Assembly: GCA_019359095.1 (NCBI GenBank)
Contig: JAHHHZ010000022.1
Span: 62,001-126,000, forward strand
DNA length: 64,000 nt
Direction: 5' to 3'
DNA from: Pleurocapsa minor HA4230-MV1
Lineage (GTDB): Bacteria > Cyanobacteriota > Cyanobacteriia > Cyanobacteriales > Xenococcaceae
A program made the translations under genes and the position numbers. Positions 17,133 through 27,242 of the stretch are shown here, one piece after another; within the stretch, counting starts at the first letter, position 1; each line of letters opens with the position of its first letter. The notes below the pieces were generated by a model. It worked only from the letters and a program-made list of their open reading frames with translations, was not told the DNA's origin and did not search any database.

Positions 17133-20100
17133 ATGAGTTCTCAGTTAGACCCAGCAATCCTCGCTGCCATTACCGCCGAAGCACGTCAGTGTTTTTTAGA
17201 TGAAGATGCCCCTGAGTATCTAGAGATGTTGAAAACGGGCATTCAAGACCGTGCTAATCCCGACTTTACGTCTTTGTTTCGAGCAGCTCACTCCCTCAAG
17301 GGTGGTGCTGGATTAGCTTGTTTAACTAGTTTGCAACAGCTAGCTCACAAGCTGGAAGATGTTTTAGTTGGACTACAGCAAGGACAGATTGCCGAAGTCG
17401 AGCTTGCTTGGGCTTTAGTCGAAAATAGTGTTGACGAGATTGGTTTTGTGGTGAGCCAGGCACACAACGTTGATGAAGCGATCGCCAATCCTGAATTAAT
17501 TATTGCGCTTGAATCTTTGGTAGCTACTGTTTCCGACTCAGCTTCAGATTCGCCAGCATCTAACGAGCAGGGAAGTAGTAGTAATAGTAATCATGATTTA
17601 ATTCGCAGTACCTTAACGGAAGAATTAGCTAATAGCTTCAGTGCGATTGAAGAATTAGAGTTAGACACCGAAGCAGAGTTGCTTGAGCCATTGTTGTCGG
17701 GTTTTGCTGATGAATGTAGTTTTTTAGCAGAAACCTTAGATCTTCCCTGGCTAGGAGAAGCCGTTGCGCCAATCGCAGCAGCATTAAAGTCTGACGCGAT
17801 CGAGGCTTTATTACTAACCAAAGAAATTATTAATCAGTTACGCAATAAGATTACTGAGTACTTAGAGAATTCTGCATCAAGTTCAGAAGATGTACCACCA
17901 CAGTCAGCCAACCACAGCCTAGTCGCGAAAGCTCTCAACGAAGACTTAGAAGAACTATGTCAGGCGATCGCCGAGCTAGAAATGGATACTCCTGAAGAGA
18001 TCCTCAAAGAAGCCATAGCAGGTTTTGCTGATGAATGTATTTTCCTGAGCGAGACTTTAGAATTACCTTGGTTAGCCAAAGCGATCGCGCCAATTCAAGG
18101 ATTATTAACTGAATGCGATCCTTTAGAAGCACTCTTAACCGTGCAAGAATTGGTTGGGGAGATTCGTCAGCAACGGGAGAACTATCTAGCCAATCATGGT
18201 GCAGCCGAAGAATTAGATGATGAACCAGAAGCAATTCTTAGTAGTCAGGTTAATCCACGTCAAAATGACCAGGCTTTAAATTCGGAGGCAGAATTCTTTG
18301 CTTTTGGTGAAGATGCTGAGGATACAGCTTTATCCACCATGATGTTTGCTCCTCCTTCCGCCCCAAACAAAATTGTTGCCAAAGTAGCAGAAGCGTCAAA
18401 ACCTGCTGCTAATAATCAAGTTAAGATTTCTCTAGAAAGACTAGAGGGGATAACCAATAACGTTGAAGAATTGATCCTCAGTCAATCTCGGATTAGTCGT
18501 CAACAGAGGGTTTTAAATCAGGCAAATCGTCGCTTGCGATCGCTAACTCGTCAGTTTGAACCGATTCGCGAACAGATTCAAGATCTATATAATCAACTTG
18601 CTGTTGGCTCATTTGGCAATTCTGACGCAGATTTTGCAGCAGCTAAAAATAATCAAAATGGCTTCGATGCTTTGGAAATGGATCGCTATACCGATCTACA
18701 CTCCAGCTTGCAAACTTTCCAAGAATTAATGCTCCAGATTCAGGAAACCCGCACTGATATTGACTTTATTGACCGAGAATTAGCAGAGAATCTAGAACAA
18801 AGTGAGAAAAATCTGGACACTTTATATGCCAAAGTTAATGATTCACGATTAGTTCCGTTTGAAACCCTGGCTAAACGATTTATTCCCCAAATTCGTGGTT
18901 TGAGTCAACGTTTTGATAAACTAGTGGACTTGAAAATCGAAGGAAAAAATACTTTAGTCGATCAGATTCTGCTAGAACAACTACAAACTCCCCTGACTCA
19001 TTTGCTCAATAATGCCTTCGATCATGGGATTGAGTCTAAATATGAGCGTCTGGCTGCTAAAAAACCAGAAACAGCAACAATTGCTTTAAATGCCAAGCTA
19101 CAAAACAACCAGCTAGTAATTACCATTAAAGATGATGGTGGCGGTATTAATCCTGAGAAAGTTTTTCAACGAGCGCTGCAAAGAGGAATTTGTCCGCCAG
19201 AAAAAACAATCAAAGATTTTCGACTAGAAGAAATAGTCAATTGGATTTTTGAACCAGATTTTTCCACCGCTGCTCAAGTTAGCGATATTTCTGGTCGAGG
19301 TATGGGACTAGATATCGTGCTTAATCTGATTCGTCAACTGCGGGGTCAGCTGTTTGTGACTACTGATGTCGGTTCAGGTTCTACCTTTACAATCAGCCTA
19401 CCTTTAAACCTGAGTTTGCAATCCTTGATGCTAATTCAGTTACAAAACAGATTGATCGCCATTCCGCACACGAGTATTTTGGAGATGATACCCTATCGTG
19501 AGCTAGATTTTACCAATGAACACCAAGAGAATTTAAACTGGCAAGGTAAGACAATTTCTCTAGCATCTGTATCGAGTCTATTTCCCTGTCCCAGAAAGCC
19601 CCTACAATTGGCTCAGGGTCAAGTAGGTGTGATTTTAGAAACTTCTTTTGAACCTTTAGCTATTTTAGTCGATGCGATCGCTGGGGAAGAAAAATTAATT
19701 GTCAAACCCTTTGATGAGACTATTCCCGTCCCAACTTATATCGTGGGCTGTACTATTCTGGGTACAGGAGAGGTGATTCCTGTGATTATGCCTCAAGGAA
19801 TTAGCAAAGAGGCTTTTTCCCCTGTTTCGCTACAAAATAGTACTACTACCGTTGTCCAAACTACATCTACAGTCTTGATCGCCGAAGATTCGGTAGCAAC
19901 GAGAAGAATGCTCGAAAAGCTCTTACTAGCTGCGGGTTATCAGGTATTAGTCTGTCGCGATGGACAAGAAGCATTAGACCAAATTTCACAATATCAAGGA
20001 CGGATTGATTTAATTTTGTCCGATATTGAAATGCCGAGAGTTAACGGTTTTGAACTTTTGGAAAAAGTCCGCGCTCAACCTGCCTTTAAAAACACGCCGA

Positions 20101-20234
20101 TTGTGATGGCAACTTCCCGTACAGGCGATCGCCATCGACAAGAAGCAGAACGTTTGGGGGCGACAGATTACCTGGGAAAACCAGTTCAGCCACAAGAATT
20201 AATTGATACAGTAGCGAGTTGGTTAGGGAAATAG
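17133..20234 (+). CDS. pilL: Hybrid CheA histidine kinase (PilL/HmpE type)
   Basis: 1033 residues. The Hpt domain has the phospho-His in FRAAHSLKGGAG (His53). Two related ~85-residue segments follow (~160-243 and ~267-352), each with GFADEC.FL.ETL.LPWL and no Hpt histidine. Then come the dimerisation domain, the ATPase with HLLNNAFDHGIESK (N box) and GRGMGLDIV (G box), a CheW domain, and a C-terminal receiver (SDIEMPRVNG, DYLGKPVQP). It completes the receptor-to-regulator path of the operon. The duplicated segments resemble degenerate Hpt domains and may serve docking. Confidence 0.9.
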   Translation: MSSQLDPAILAAITAEARQCFLDEDAPEYLEMLKTGIQDRANPDFTSLFRAAHSLKGGAGLACLTSLQQLAHKLEDVLVGLQQGQIAEVELAWALVENSVDEIGFVVSQAHNVDEAIANPELIIALESLVATVSDSASDSPASNEQGSSSNSNHDLIRSTLTEELANSFSAIEELELDTEAELLEPLLSGFADECSFLAETLDLPWLGEAVAPIAAALKSDAIEALLLTKEIINQLRNKITEYLENSASSSEDVPPQSANHSLVAKALNEDLEELCQAIAELEMDTPEEILKEAIAGFADECIFLSETLELPWLAKAIAPIQGLLTECDPLEALLTVQELVGEIRQQRENYLANHGAAEELDDEPEAILSSQVNPRQNDQALNSEAEFFAFGEDAEDTALSTMMFAPPSAPNKIVAKVAEASKPAANNQVKISLERLEGITNNVEELILSQSRISRQQRVLNQANRRLRSLTRQFEPIREQIQDLYNQLAVGSFGNSDADFAAAKNNQNGFDALEMDRYTDLHSSLQTFQELMLQIQETRTDIDFIDRELAENLEQSEKNLDTLYAKVNDSRLVPFETLAKRFIPQIRGLSQRFDKLVDLKIEGKNTLVDQILLEQLQTPLTHLLNNAFDHGIESKYERLAAKKPETATIALNAKLQNNQLVITIKDDGGGINPEKVFQRALQRGICPPEKTIKDFRLEEIVNWIFEPDFSTAAQVSDISGRGMGLDIVLNLIRQLRGQLFVTTDVGSGSTFTISLPLNLSLQSLMLIQLQNRLIAIPHTSILEMIPYRELDFTNEHQENLNWQGKTISLASVSSLFPCPRKPLQLAQGQVGVILETSFEPLAILVDAIAGEEKLIVKPFDETIPVPTYIVGCTILGTGEVIPVIMPQGISKEAFSPVSLQNSTTTVVQTTSTVLIAEDSVATRRMLEKLLLAAGYQVLVCRDGQEALDQISQYQGRIDLILSDIEMPRVNGFELLEKVRAQPAFKNTPIVMATSRTGDRHRQEAERLGATDYLGKPVQPQELIDTVASWLGK

Positions 20235-20260
20235 GAAATAGGTAGTAGGTAGTAGGAAAT
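20226..20260. repeat. Heptanucleotide repeat array (GGAAATA / GGTAGTA units)
   Basis: Mixed 7-bp units right after the pilL stop, in the convergent gap before ilvB. Same STRR type as at 8246, 23030 and 63650. Confidence 0.75.
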
Positions 20261-20393
20261 CTCCTAACGTTTTTACTTATAGCCATACTTACCACTGCCA
20301 AATGAATGAACATCAAGATCAATTATGTTCACAACTGTTCTTGAGATTGCTTAAATCATTACTCATTCGGCAATGCCTAAAACTATAACTCGG

Positions 20394-22247
20394 TTATAAC
20401 TCAGTGCCACATTCAGGACAGAACTTATTCGCGATCGGGTTTGTCGTTCCACAATTATTGCAGTTAACAAACTCAACATCAGGCTGTTCTTTCTGGGGTA
20501 AACCCAGCATGTGAGCATTGCTTTTACCAGGGGCAATCATCGGATAACAATTTTCGTCTTTGGTAACCCGAACATCCATCAATACTGGGCCATCATGAGC
20601 TAGCATTTGGGCTATTGCACTAGCTAGTTGAGCGCGATCGCGTACAATCATTCCCTTGATCCCGTAAGCCTCCGCCAGCATGACAAAATCTGGCGCACCG
20701 ATTTCCATATTAGAAGAAGAATAGCGCTCACCAAAGAAGTTTTGCTGCCACTGACGCACCATTCCCTGCCAGCCGTTATTAATAATCACGGTTTTAACGT
20801 TGATCTTAAACTGTGCCAAGGTGCCTAATTCTTGAGGATTCATTTGAAAACTCGCATCACCACTGATACAGATAGTTTCCTCATCGGGGACAGCTACTTT
20901 TACACCCATTGCAGCAGGTAAACCATAACCCATCGTCCCTAAACCAGCGCTAGAAATCCAACGACGAGGGCCATTTTTAAGAAACTGGGCTGCCCACATC
21001 TGGTGTTGACCGACATCGGTAGTGTAGAAAGCTTGGGGTGCTTGGTTGTTTAATTCAACAATTACTTCCTGGGGTGATAAGCCTTGTTCTGGATGGGGGG
21101 CGGTTAGAGGATATTTTTCCCGCCAGTGATCGATCTGTTCTAGCCAAGGTTTAGTCAGGTTGGGATTAACCGTCAAATCTGAACCTTTGGCTCGGTCTAA
21201 GATTTGCTCCAATACTTTGCGGACATCTCCGACGATTGGTACATCAGGAGTCCGATTTTTGCCCACTTCGGCAGGATCGATATCAATATGAATTACTTTG
21301 GCACGACTAGCAAACTCGTCAAGTTTAGCCGTAACGCGATCGTCAAATCTAGCGCCAACGGCAATTAAAAGGTCACATTCGCTCACAGCAAAGTTAGCAT
21401 ATGCGGTACCGTGCATCCCCAACATGCCAACAGCAAGGGGATTATGTTCATCAAAAGACCCCAAACCCATTAAGGTTGTCGTGACAGGAATTTTAAATTT
21501 TTCCGCTAACTCCTTTATTTGAGCATGAGCATCAGCAGCAATTGCACCACCACCTGCATAGAGCAAAGGCTTTTTCGCTTGGGAGATTAACTTTAAAGCA
21601 GCACTAATCTGCCTGGGATTCCCCTTGACCGTAGGCTTATATCCCCGAAGATTTACTGCGCCTGGCAATACGGGAACATAATCGCATTCCTCATAACCAA
21701 CATCCTTGGGGATATCAATCAATACTGGGCCAGGACGACCTGTGCCAGCAATATGAAATGCTTCGGCAACAATTCGCGCCATATCTTGGGCATGACGCAC
21801 TACGTAGGAATTTTTAACAATAGGAGTGGTAATCCCAAAGATATCTGTTTCTTGAAAAGCATCAGTACCAATGGCTGCCCGCGTTACTTGCCCTGTAATA
21901 ATAACCATGGGAATCGAGTCTAGCTGGGCTGTGGCAATGCCTGTGACTAAATTGGTTGCTCCTGGCCCAGAAGTAGCAAAGCATACTCCCACCTTACCTG
22001 TAGCGCGAGCATAACCGTCTGCTGCGTGGGCTGCTGCCTGTTCATGACGCACCAAAATATGTTCCACTTCACCCCTGGCTTCAGAATGATATAGCTCATC
22101 GTAAATTGGTAGAATTGCACCACCAGGGTAGCCAAAAATGTGCTTAACACCATGAAGGCGAAGACTATCCATCAGGGCATAGGCACCTGTGCGACGTTGT
22201 GAAGTCTGAATTGATTGTGAACTTTGGGGAATAGTTGTAGATACCAC
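20394..22247 (-). CDS. ilvB: Acetolactate synthase large subunit with C-terminal zinc ribbon
   Basis: 617 residues from the GTG at 22247, the start that best fits the family; the open frame extends to 22442 with Phe/Lys-rich sequence that is unlike IlvB. The ThDP-enzyme domains are clear: [13 protein letters not shown], the catalytic Glu in [27 protein letters not shown] and the ThDP motif [15 protein letters not shown]...INN. It makes acetolactate for Val/Leu and acetohydroxybutyrate for Ile with the IlvH subunit, which is not here. The last ~25 residues, CNNC...CPEC, look like a zinc ribbon. An alternative upstream start is possible. Confidence 0.92.
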   Translation of the reverse strand: MVSTTIPQSSQSIQTSQRRTGAYALMDSLRLHGVKHIFGYPGGAILPIYDELYHSEARGEVEHILVRHEQAAAHAADGYARATGKVGVCFATSGPGATNLVTGIATAQLDSIPMVIITGQVTRAAIGTDAFQETDIFGITTPIVKNSYVVRHAQDMARIVAEAFHIAGTGRPGPVLIDIPKDVGYEECDYVPVLPGAVNLRGYKPTVKGNPRQISAALKLISQAKKPLLYAGGGAIAADAHAQIKELAEKFKIPVTTTLMGLGSFDEHNPLAVGMLGMHGTAYANFAVSECDLLIAVGARFDDRVTAKLDEFASRAKVIHIDIDPAEVGKNRTPDVPIVGDVRKVLEQILDRAKGSDLTVNPNLTKPWLEQIDHWREKYPLTAPHPEQGLSPQEVIVELNNQAPQAFYTTDVGQHQMWAAQFLKNGPRRWISSAGLGTMGYGLPAAMGVKVAVPDEETICISGDASFQMNPQELGTLAQFKINVKTVIINNGWQGMVRQWQQNFFGERYSSSNMEIGAPDFVMLAEAYGIKGMIVRDRAQLASAIAQMLAHDGPVLMDVRVTKDENCYPMIAPGKSNAHMLGLPQKEQPDVEFVNCNNCGTTNPIANKFCPECGTEL

Positions 22248-22458
22248 GCTTGCTATCCGTATGACTTGCTTATTCTTATAATTGTAAAATTTGCCGTCTA
22301 ATTTGCAACAAAAACTAGCATTAATTTTTACAGTTAAGCCTTTAAATATAAATGAAACTGCATTTGCTGTCGAGTAAAAACCCGCTAAAACATATAAAAA
22401 TATACACTTTACAGGATGAATCTTAAATTGCTTCGGGGGCAATAAATGTTCAGCAATA

Positions 22459-22980
22459 TTATGAATTTAAGACATTAGCTAGATAATTCGTTAAAGTATC
22501 ACGGGTTTTCTGTCCTGGGCTAATTATGCGCCATCCGCAGCAGGTTTTTGGCGATCGCCATAATCCTAAATGTTCTACTTCAGGCTCGGCATAAAAACCT
22601 GGTTGTCCTGCACCTAAAATTCCTGAACTCCAGTGGGTAAAGTAATCGTGACTGACACGATACAGCGGAAAATTGGCGCTCAAGGGCATCCCCCAACCAT
22701 CAAGAGCAATAAACTTGCTAATCTGACCACCTTGTAACTGCCAAGCCCAAGCTGCACCAAAGCCACCCACAACGCCCGCACTAAAAGAGATAAAAGACAA
22801 GGGTTCGGTTTTAGATAGACTTTGCTGATTGAGCCATTGAGTAACGGCGATCGCCGAATAGGGAAGATATTCTGTGGTAGGTAATACCAGGTAATTTTGT
22901 TGAATCCTGTCTTGTATACCTTGAATAAACTGTTCAGTTAGTTCAGGCGAATGAATTCCAGGACAGATGATGATCGACAT
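22459..22980 (-). CDS. Conserved hypothetical protein, alpha/beta-hydrolase-like
   Basis: 173 residues from the ATG at 22980 (a TTG lies 4 codons upstream). It starts [15 protein letters not shown] and has [19 protein letters not shown], which resembles a nucleophile elbow (G-x-S-x-G-like, with F-S-A-G here), and later ALDGWGMPL. No confident acid/His pair can be named. It lies 211 bp upstream of the ilvB start on the same strand, with no clear functional link. Confidence 0.55.
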   Translation of the reverse strand: MSIIICPGIHSPELTEQFIQGIQDRIQQNYLVLPTTEYLPYSAIAVTQWLNQQSLSKTEPLSFISFSAGVVGGFGAAWAWQLQGGQISKFIALDGWGMPLSANFPLYRVSHDYFTHWSSGILGAGQPGFYAEPEVEHLGLWRSPKTCCGWRIISPGQKTRDTLTNYLANVLNS

Positions 22981-23029
22981 AGAGCCGTACAAAATTAAAT
23001 TAGAACATTAATAGTAATCGGCTCGTAAG

Positions 23030-23078
23030 TAGGGAGTAGGGAGTAGGAAATAGGAAATAGGAAATAGGAAATAGTATT
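23030..23078. repeat. Heptanucleotide repeat array (GGAAATA)n
   Basis: GGGAGTA units followed by GGAAATA units, then GTATTTCAAAG. The same array and the same downstream word occur at about 63647-63693, so the unit copied was larger than the heptamers. Confidence 0.8.
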
Positions 23079-23118
23079 TCAAAGTGCGTAACATCAAGCG
23101 TTTAAGTTATATCGCTTT

Positions 23119-23940
23119 TCAGGATGAGCGATTTAAAGCTGAAATAAGCGCTTGTTGCCCTGTCGTTTGATATACCTGGGTTAGATATTGCTTTACTGCA
23201 TTGGCATCATTAGTAGCTAAAGGCATCTCACCCAAAATGTCTAACAGAGTTTTTTGTTCCATTGGTGGCACGATTGCTACTAAACTAGACTCTAGTGGCT
23301 CATTATATTGCCAAAAACCTTTTGGTTCGGGATTAATATCTTCGGCGACTGGCAGATTAAACTTGGCAAGGGCTGCTGGCTGGATATTCTTCAAAGTCTT
23401 TTGGGCTTTTTGACTACGAATCTGCCTCAGACGTTCAATGATCTGATTTTTGGTTCGTCCCCTCAGCTGAAAAATGATAAAGGGATCTTCGCTAAAGCGC
23501 TCGCCCAACTGATAATATACTGCTGCAATATGTTTACAGGGGTTAGCTTGATCGGGACAGCTACACCGCGATCGCACATCGTTGAGGGTAAAGGGAAATA
23601 GACTCAAGCCACTAGCTGTAAAGACTGCTTCAATCGTTTCGGGCATCTCTCCTGCTAAAAGTTGTGCTGAGAAGATTGCCTTTTCCGACATTTTATTGAT
23701 GACAAAATTCCAGTCTTCATTACTAAAAGAGTCTAAAGACAGGGATACTTTATAAGGCTGGTTGTCGCTCCCCTGTACCTCGGCTTTGGCTCTTGAGTTG
23801 GCAAATTCCATACTGAGGACATTTCCTTCCCTCGCATAGCTGCGCCCTCGTTCCAAGCGTTTTTTAAAGCGATAGGAAGCTAGTAAATCCAACCAGCGCT
23901 CTACCCACCATTCTCGTTTTTCTACTTCAAAGTTAGTCAT
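23119..23940 (-). CDS. SWIM zinc finger protein
   Basis: 273 residues. The SWIM motif CSCPDQANPCKHIAAVYY (C-x-C-xn-C-x-H) lies near residues 125-142. The upstream RYF-like segment (RFKKRLERGRSYAREGNVLS) is typical of bacterial SWIM proteins often found near SNF2 helicases; none is adjacent here. Predicted role: nucleic-acid or protein binding through zinc. Monocistronic. Confidence 0.82.
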   Translation of the reverse strand: MTNFEVEKREWWVERWLDLLASYRFKKRLERGRSYAREGNVLSMEFANSRAKAEVQGSDNQPYKVSLSLDSFSNEDWNFVINKMSEKAIFSAQLLAGEMPETIEAVFTASGLSLFPFTLNDVRSRCSCPDQANPCKHIAAVYYQLGERFSEDPFIIFQLRGRTKNQIIERLRQIRSQKAQKTLKNIQPAALAKFNLPVAEDINPEPKGFWQYNEPLESSLVAIVPPMEQKTLLDILGEMPLATNDANAVKQYLTQVYQTTGQQALISALNRSS

Positions 23941-23967
23941 TTTTTTGAGCTAGTAGCTAGATTTAAT

Positions 23968-24071
23968 TTACAGCGAATTTCAGTTAGATAGAACCCATTA
24001 CCTATTACCTATTACCTATTACCCATTACTTCGATAAATTAATGTGTCTACTCAATCGAAAACTGCTGTAA
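23968..24071. mobile_element. MITE-like repeat with TTACAGC ends and heptamer array, copy 2
   Basis: The same structure as 10182-10278: ends TTACAGC / GCTGTAA, the shared words GATAGAACCCATTACC and TAATGTGTCTACTCAA, and one additional 7-bp unit in the middle. It ends 5 bases from the stop of the VanY-like gene. Confidence 0.78.
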
Positions 24072-24076
24072 TAAGC

Positions 24077-24862
24077 CTAATTCCTCACCTTATAAAAGGT
24101 TTCCAAACTATCGCGATCGCCAACAAAACGCCAGTGCCAAGGTTCGTAACTCACTCCCTGTATATTATCAGGGGGAAAAGACATTTCAAAGCTATATTTT
24201 AAAGCATTCTGCTGAAGCCAACGAAAAGCAGGAGTTTGGGCAAAATTTATTTCTAAATTGGTTGCTGGAGCTTGACCATCACCAAGATCCACAGCATAAC
24301 CTGTATGGTGTTCGCTATATCCTGGAGGAGCGCTAACTTCGGCTCTTTTAGTGGCATTTTGTACTCGCTGTTCTTTGACTCCAAAAAATAGCTGCTCTTG
24401 AGTTTTAACATCGCGAAAAGCCGAGAGTAGAGTTAAGGTTACGCCATCAGCTTTAGCAGCAGCCTGCATTTCCTGGAATTTAATAGCAGCAGCAGGACGC
24501 ATTTTTAAGCTGTTATCAGCCGTTACTGGGGCTAATTCTGATTCGGCAGCAACATTATAAGGTAAATGTCCCAACAGATTGTTCTGTGTCTTATTTGGTA
24601 CTGGTTCAGTTTTAGCCTGAGCCGAAATGGATGGCTGCGGTGGTACTGCACGAGTTGTCGTCTGGGGTATGGGTTCAGCCGTCGGCGGATTAACTGTGGT
24701 TGGGGTTGGTTTGGCTGAAGGTAAGAGTAAGCGCACTGAGATCAAGCCGATAATGCCGAGTAATACTACACCGCCAGCTAATAAAGGCAAAGGGAATCCA
24801 GGTTTTTTAGGTATCTCTCGGTGTTCTCGAATTGCCTCTGGAATTTCAAATTCTTCCATCAT
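24077..24862 (-). CDS. D-alanyl-D-alanine carboxypeptidase, VanY/M15B family
   Basis: 261 residues. One N-terminal membrane anchor (~24-45, LLAGGVVLLGIIGLISVRLL) is followed by a Pro/Thr-rich linker and the M15B peptidase domain (~100-258). Zinc and catalytic residues are visible: SAFRDVKTQEQLF, SEHHTGYAVDLGDG (His and Asp) and EPWHWRFVG (catalytic Glu and zinc His). It should trim D-Ala from peptidoglycan stems in the periplasm. The first two codons are both ATG. Confidence 0.88.
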   Translation of the reverse strand: MMEEFEIPEAIREHREIPKKPGFPLPLLAGGVVLLGIIGLISVRLLLPSAKPTPTTVNPPTAEPIPQTTTRAVPPQPSISAQAKTEPVPNKTQNNLLGHLPYNVAAESELAPVTADNSLKMRPAAAIKFQEMQAAAKADGVTLTLLSAFRDVKTQEQLFFGVKEQRVQNATKRAEVSAPPGYSEHHTGYAVDLGDGQAPATNLEINFAQTPAFRWLQQNALKYSFEMSFPPDNIQGVSYEPWHWRFVGDRDSLETFYKVRN

Positions 24863-24889
24863 TCAGTCATCAACTAGTAGGTTTGTTTG

Positions 24890-26290
24890 CTAATTGTTAG
24901 TTTTTTGCGCCACATTGTCTTGTTTGGCAGCCATACATACAGCTTGAGCTACGGCGGGGGATACCCTCGAATCGAATACTGAGGGAATAATATGCTCACG
25001 ATCTAAATCGGCATCAGCTACCAGATTGGCGATCGCCTTAGCCGCTTCGAGATACATATTAGTGGTAATAGCCGAGGCTCGACAATCTAATGCTCCGCGA
25101 AAAACTCCAGGAAAGGCTAACACATTATTAATTTGATTGGGATAGTCACTACGCCCTGTGGCCATAACCGCTACGTTATCATAGATTAATTCGGGCTGAA
25201 TTTCAGGAATTGGATTGGCCATGGCAAAGACGATTGCTTGTTCTGCCATAGTTTGCACCATTTCAGGAGTCACAACTCCTGGCGCACTAACTCCTAAAAA
25301 GATATCGGCATTTTGCATCGCATCTGCTAAGTTGCCACTTTCATCAACGGCAAATTGCTGTTTACTCTGGTTTATATCATTTCGCTGGCTCGAAATAATA
25401 CCTTTAGAATCACAAAGCACAATTTTACTTACTCCTGCCTTGCGTAACAACAGGGCGATCGCAATTCCTGCTGCTCCTGCACCATTAATGACAATTTTAA
25501 CCTGACTCAAATCTTTACCAATTAATTTAAGCGCGTTATATAACGCTGCCAAAACGACAATTGCTGTGCCATGTTGATCGTCATGAAACACGGGAATATC
25601 AAGTTCTTGACGCAATCGCTGTTCGATCTCAAAACACCTCGGTGCAGCAATATCTTCTAAGTTAACTCCCCCAAATACAGGAGCAATTTCTTTGACGATC
25701 TTAATAATTTCTTCTGTATCCTGAGTATTTAGCGCGATGGGAAAAGCATCAATCCCAGCAAATTCTTTAAACAGTAAAGCCTTTCCTTCCATGACGGGTA
25801 AAGAAGCAGCAGCACCTAAGTTCCCCAAGCCTAGTACGGCGCTACCATCGGTTATAACAGCCACAGTATTACTCTTAATGGTTAGCTCATAAACTCGTTC
25901 AGGTTGTTCGGCGATCGCCCGACAAATCCTCCCCACCCCAGGAGTATATGCCATTGCCAGATCGGATTGAGAATTGAGCGGGAGCTTGCTTTCAACGCTA
26001 ATTTTTCCCCCTTGATGAATGGCAAAAGTGCGATCGCTGTAACTAATTACCTTAACGCGGGGTAAGCTTTTGATTGCCTCAATAATTTTGTCTCCCTGTT
26101 CGGTACTAGAAGCATCAACCATTAATTCGCGCTGAGTGAATTTGAGATTGCGCTGCAACAGGACAATATCGCCCAAATTACCACCATGAGCCGCAATCGT
26201 ACTCATGATTGAGGCTAATGCACCAGGGCGATTGGGAATTTCTAACTCGATCTTCAAGCTAAAGCTAGCGCTAGGGTTTAAATCTACCAT
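24890..26290 (-). CDS. NAD(P)-dependent malic enzyme with N-terminal ACT domain
   Basis: 466 residues. Residues ~10-85 form an ACT domain (LKIELEIPNRPGALASIMST), a small-molecule regulatory module. The malic enzyme domain starts at LAMAYTPGVGRICRAI. It has the FHDDQHGTAIVVLAAL active-site motif and a Rossmann motif INGAGAAGIAIALLL. The reaction is oxidative decarboxylation of malate to pyruvate, in the cytosol. It is of the short bacterial type, so the ACT fusion suggests control by an amino acid. It lies 27 bp upstream of the VanY-like gene. Confidence 0.9.
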   Translation of the reverse strand: MVDLNPSASFSLKIELEIPNRPGALASIMSTIAAHGGNLGDIVLLQRNLKFTQRELMVDASSTEQGDKIIEAIKSLPRVKVISYSDRTFAIHQGGKISVESKLPLNSQSDLAMAYTPGVGRICRAIAEQPERVYELTIKSNTVAVITDGSAVLGLGNLGAAASLPVMEGKALLFKEFAGIDAFPIALNTQDTEEIIKIVKEIAPVFGGVNLEDIAAPRCFEIEQRLRQELDIPVFHDDQHGTAIVVLAALYNALKLIGKDLSQVKIVINGAGAAGIAIALLLRKAGVSKIVLCDSKGIISSQRNDINQSKQQFAVDESGNLADAMQNADIFLGVSAPGVVTPEMVQTMAEQAIVFAMANPIPEIQPELIYDNVAVMATGRSDYPNQINNVLAFPGVFRGALDCRASAITTNMYLEAAKAIANLVADADLDREHIIPSVFDSRVSPAVAQAVCMAAKQDNVAQKTNN

Positions 26291-26392
26291 TGTTTATCTA
26301 TGTTGCAGGATTGACTATTGTAAAACGTTTCGTACTTGATAAACTGCTACATAAGTAGGTGGGTGTAATTAAATTGGAAATGAGGTTAGGGA

Positions 26393-26520
26393 GTAACAAG
26401 TAACGAGTAACGAGTAATATGCGGAGCGGTATCTCCCCGTCGGCTTTTGGGTGGGAATCTTCCTACCCAAAACGCGACGGAAACTATGCGAGACAAGTCC
26501 TTTAGGACGAGTAACAAATA
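26393..26520. repeat. Composite repeat: GTAACGA heptamers, ATATGCGGAGCGGTAT and a long hairpin
   Basis: GTAACAA/GTAACGA units (26393-26416) run into ATATGCGGAGCGGTAT (26417-26432), a near copy of the inverted word at 8230 and 41431. A hairpin at 26437-26480 has CCGTCG..TTTTGGGT pairing with ACCCAAAA..CGACGG (16 bp, two mismatches). TCCTTTAGGAC follows near 26499. The 286-bp gap between the malic enzyme and trmB is otherwise empty. Confidence 0.65.
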
Positions 26521-26576
26521 GCTCTAAGGGTAGGGGTTTGATCAATTATTTTGCCTACCTACTTATGGGAAAACAG

Positions 26577-27209
26577 TTAGGTAGTAGATTTCTCAAACAA
26601 AGCTCGATAAACAGGCAGATTTTGCCCCAGTACGTATAATTCTCTTTCCGTGGCAACATTGAAAGGATTAGTTTCTAGCCAATCTGGATGCTTTGGAGTT
26701 AAATCTGAATTAGCAGCAAAGCGATCGCGCATTTCCACCGCCACTTCTTTAATGTCTGATTGCAAGAAAACTTCTCCCCCCACTGCTAAGTAATCCACCA
26801 GCAGCGTAACTAAGTCTGGCTGAACTACACGACGTTTATTGTGTTTTTTCTTAAACCAAGGATCGGGAAACTGGATGGAGATGGTTTTCAGGCTGTTTTT
26901 GGGCAAAGATTCTAAGAGTAACTTTGCTGAACTATTCATGTTGGCAAATAGATAGTGCAGATTAGTTAAGTCCAACTCAGCTCGTTCTTGATTAGCCAAA
27001 TCTACTAATTGCCGACGAATTTCAATCCCCAGATAATTAATTTCAGGATTTTGCTGTGCCAAACCCAACAGAAACCTACCCCTCGCACAGCCAATATCTA
27101 AATGTAGCGGGCGGCATTTTTGATACACATCCTGCCAATCTGGTATAGCAATGGGTGACTGGAACTTGCGTGCTAGGGGGTTAACATGCTGTCGAATACG
27201 AATAGGCAT
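26577..27209 (-). CDS. trmB: tRNA (guanine-N7-)-methyltransferase
   Basis: 210 residues, the normal length. SAM-binding motif HLDIGCARGRFLLGLAQ, then NYLGIEIRRQLVDLA, and the family signature FPDPWFKKKHNKRRVVQ. It methylates G46 in the tRNA variable loop. It is followed upstream (33 bp) by the DUF4330 gene on the same strand, so they are probably co-transcribed. Confidence 0.93.
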   Translation of the reverse strand: MPIRIRQHVNPLARKFQSPIAIPDWQDVYQKCRPLHLDIGCARGRFLLGLAQQNPEINYLGIEIRRQLVDLANQERAELDLTNLHYLFANMNSSAKLLLESLPKNSLKTISIQFPDPWFKKKHNKRRVVQPDLVTLLVDYLAVGGEVFLQSDIKEVAVEMRDRFAANSDLTPKHPDWLETNPFNVATERELYVLGQNLPVYRALFEKSTT

Positions 27210-27242
27210 AGAGAGAAATGAATTAAAGCACTTTGACGACTT

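Noticed and set aside
20394-22442. IlvB with a 65-residue N-terminal extension
   Set aside because: The extra residues are Phe/Lys-rich and unlike the family; the GTG at 22247 gives the normal start.
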